Below are positions 4,526-6,258 of a DNA stretch of 6,258 bases, piece by piece; within the stretch, counting starts at the first letter, position 1, and each line of letters opens with the position of its first letter. The position numbers and the translations under genes were made by a program. The notes beneath the pieces were generated by a model. That model did not search any database and was not told where the DNA came from. It saw only the letters and a program-made list of their open reading frames with translations. The stretch comes from Microcaldota archaeon (GTDB taxonomy: Archaea > Micrarchaeota > Micrarchaeia > Norongarragalinales > UBA8480). The stretch is taken from NCBI GenBank assembly GCA_030697615.1, contig JAUYPK010000108.1, positions 1 to 6,258 on the forward strand, in the 5' to 3' direction.

Positions 4526-6258
4526 AACACAACCATCCCTTTTATTTTTTTCAGTTCTTTCAACAGGTCTTTTTCGCCGTCTGACAACGAACTCGAATAT
4601 TTCTTTTCCAATAGCGAAATGTCTTCTCTTGGAATGTCCACGTAAAGCACTTGCTTTTCCCTAACTTGCCTACCGAACGTCGGGCCTGCCAAGCTCATTG
4701 CCACTTGCTGGCCTTTTGAAGCAAAGTCAACTTCTTTTTTCTCCGACTGAATTGCACGAACAGTACCTACCTCTTCACCAGCCGCTGTTAGCAGCGTGTT
4801 TCCTTTTTTCACCTTGCCTTCGATTATCTCTACGCCGCAAATCATTGGGTTGCTAACGCGGAAACAATGGTTTGGCATTAAGTATAGCTTTCCTGGAAAA
4901 GCGAGGTTCTCAAACGCTTTTTTCCTCTCGCTATTTTTTTCCGCGTCTACCCAGCGTTGGTAGTTTTCAAGCAAATTATAAATCACATTTTCTTCAAATA
5001 GTTTTGCCTTGCTTGATTCAATTTCCCGCTTCGTATCTTCACTTACAGCGACGTTAAATGAAAATATTACGCCGAGGAACTTATCTTTGCTTGCAACGCT
5101 GCTTGCTTCTGCAACGTCTTTTTTGGTTATTCCGCCAATTGACGCGCTGCGAATTGGAACTTTTGCATCTGCAAATAGTTTTGAAATAGCCTCTAAACTT
5201 CCAAGCGCGTCGGCTTTAATCATTACGCCATCGTCCTGCGATTCAACTACAACTTCGCTGTACTCTTTTTCCAACTGGGAAAAAACAATTTTTTTGTTTT
5301 CTTTTATTACAAATAATGAAGAACCAGGCAAAGCGTTTTCCGCTTCTTCACACGCTATTTTTACGCCAGTTGCTGCACTTGCGAGCTTTACGCGGTTGAA
5401 CTTTTCCTTGGGGTCACGCATCTCATCAAGCGGCTTAGGCATTAGAATCGCTTTTACTTTTGAACTAACGGCTTTACCATCAATTGATAAAAACGCTACT
5501 TCGTCACCTTCTTTTAGCACGCCATCGTACAAAATCACGTCAAGTGTTTTGCCAAGTCCTTTTTCCTCTTTTACCTCTAGAATTGAACCCTTTCCAGGCT
5601 GGCTTTCGTGGAGTTCCAAGCGCTTTTCCAAATACCTCTGCGCCAAACCGGCAACGTAAAGCAGGAGTTCCTGCAACCCTTCTCGCGTGTGGCTACTTAC
5701 AGGAATGATAAGCGCTTCTTTTGTAAAGTCGTTTACCCTATCGAAGCGTTCTGAACTGATTCCGTGCGTTGAAAGCTGGCCAATTAACTCGTAAGTTTTT
5801 TGGTCAAGATTTTCCAACACATCTGGTCGCTGCTGCTTGAAAGAATCAGAAACACAGGTGTTTGGCTGTTTTTTCCACCCGCTCATTGCATCTACTTTTG
5901 TAGCTGCAACTACAAACGGCGTTTTATACTGCTTAAGGAGGTTGATTGATTCAAGCGTTTGCGGCTGGATGCCTTGGTTGATGTCAATTACTAAAACTGC
6001 AATGTCAGCAATGCTCCCGCCGCGCTTGCGTAAATTTGCAAACGCCTCATGGCCAGGCGTATCAATGAACAACAAACCAGGAATTGTAAATTTAATTTTC
6101 AACTTATTTTTCAATGCACCGCAAGTGTCTTCAATAACTGAAATTGGAACAATGGAAGCTCCAACTGCTTGAGTAATTGCACCTGCTTCGCGCGAAGCAA
6201 CAGCGGTGCTACGTATGGAATCCAACAAACTCGTTTTTCCATGGTCAACGTGACCCAT
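4522..6258 (-). CDS. infB: Translation initiation factor aIF5B (IF2-like GTPase), 5' end cut by window edge
   Basis: aIF5B is the GTPase that promotes ribosomal subunit joining and helps place initiator tRNA. 578 residues are visible. The GTPase domain has G1 GHVDHGKT at 2-9, switch I with GAITQAVGA at 26-34, G3 DTPGH at 66-70 (His70 is the catalytic His), G4 TKVD at 120-123 (commonly NKID in this family) and G5 near SSH at 188-190. A beta-barrel domain II follows (GSILEVKEEKGLGKTLDVILYDG region, about 225-320), then domain III (about 335-435) and domain IV (FPGKLYLMPNHCFR start near 454), ending in a helical tail (about 545-573). The long acidic or basic N-terminal extension of bacterial and eukaryotic forms is absent, as usual in archaea. 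The ATG at the window edge is internal: homologues have a few residues before GHVDHGKT, so the true start lies just outside. The downstream gene overlaps its stop. Confidence 0.96.
   Translation of the reverse strand: MGHVDHGKTSLLDSIRSTAVASREAGAITQAVGASIVPISVIEDTCGALKNKLKIKFTIPGLLFIDTPGHEAFANLRKRGGSIADIAVLVIDINQGIQPQTLESINLLKQYKTPFVVAATKVDAMSGWKKQPNTCVSDSFKQQRPDVLENLDQKTYELIGQLSTHGISSERFDRVNDFTKEALIIPVSSHTREGLQELLLYVAGLAQRYLEKRLELHESQPGKGSILEVKEEKGLGKTLDVILYDGVLKEGDEVAFLSIDGKAVSSKVKAILMPKPLDEMRDPKEKFNRVKLASAATGVKIACEEAENALPGSSLFVIKENKKIVFSQLEKEYSEVVVESQDDGVMIKADALGSLEAISKLFADAKVPIRSASIGGITKKDVAEASSVASKDKFLGVIFSFNVAVSEDTKREIESSKAKLFEENVIYNLLENYQRWVDAEKNSERKKAFENLAFPGKLYLMPNHCFRVSNPMICGVEIIEGKVKKGNTLLTAAGEEVGTVRAIQSEKKEVDFASKGQQVAMSLAGPTFGRQVREKQVLYVDIPREDISLLEKKYSSSLSDGEKDLLKELKKIKGMVVF

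Noticed and set aside
5009..5659. A 216-residue plus-strand open frame within infB.
   Set aside because: It is antisense to conserved aIF5B domains II-III and is a Ser/Phe-rich low-complexity translation typical of a shadow frame.
6256..6258. The ATG at the right edge as the true start of infB.
   Set aside because: It is immediately before the G1 motif GHVDHGKT. Family members need a preceding strand, so the start lies outside the window.

Overview
The window looks like a chromosome segment of a small-genome archaeon, probably a DPANN lineage near Micrarchaeota/ARMAN. Three things support this. The information-processing proteins are archaeal: ribosomal protein S6e, an aIF5B/IF2-like factor without the long bacterial N-terminal region, and the tRNA-splicing endonuclease EndA. 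Genes are tightly packed and promoters are TATA-like, with a mix of Shine-Dalgarno and apparently leaderless starts. The EndA has the fused three-unit layout (alphaN-alpha-betaC) described from ARMAN archaea. The taxonomic placement is inferred and rests mainly on that EndA layout.

Layout. Bases 1-1051 (minus) hold EndA, which runs off the left edge and loses its C-terminus. It is divergent from a GalT-like HIT-superfamily nucleotidyltransferase/phosphorylase (1154-2086, plus), and one symmetric TATA element may serve both. Next is a 202-residue protein (2128-2736, plus) that resembles an archaeal nucleotidyltransferase-fold protein but has lost the usual catalytic acidic residues. It meets S6e (3149-2733, minus) tail to tail, with overlapping stop codons. 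Divergent from S6e is a small anchored or exported protein with ten cysteines (3293-3862, plus). It converges on an unrecognised 190-residue gene (4525-3953, minus), which is translationally coupled to the end of infB (6258-4522, minus). The infB start lies just beyond the right edge.

Functional picture. S6e and infB are frequent neighbours in archaea. Here they lie on the same strand, but an orphan coupled gene and an oppositely oriented exported-protein gene sit between them. EndA, S6e and aIF5B make this mostly a translation/RNA-maturation neighbourhood. GalT suggests sugar-nucleotide metabolism, but no other galactose gene is visible. I see no mobile element, CRISPR array, rRNA or tRNA. 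No intergenic gap exceeds about 145 bases. The points most worth following are the three-unit EndA, the apparent pseudoenzyme, the uncharacterised partner of infB and the Cys-rich exported protein.
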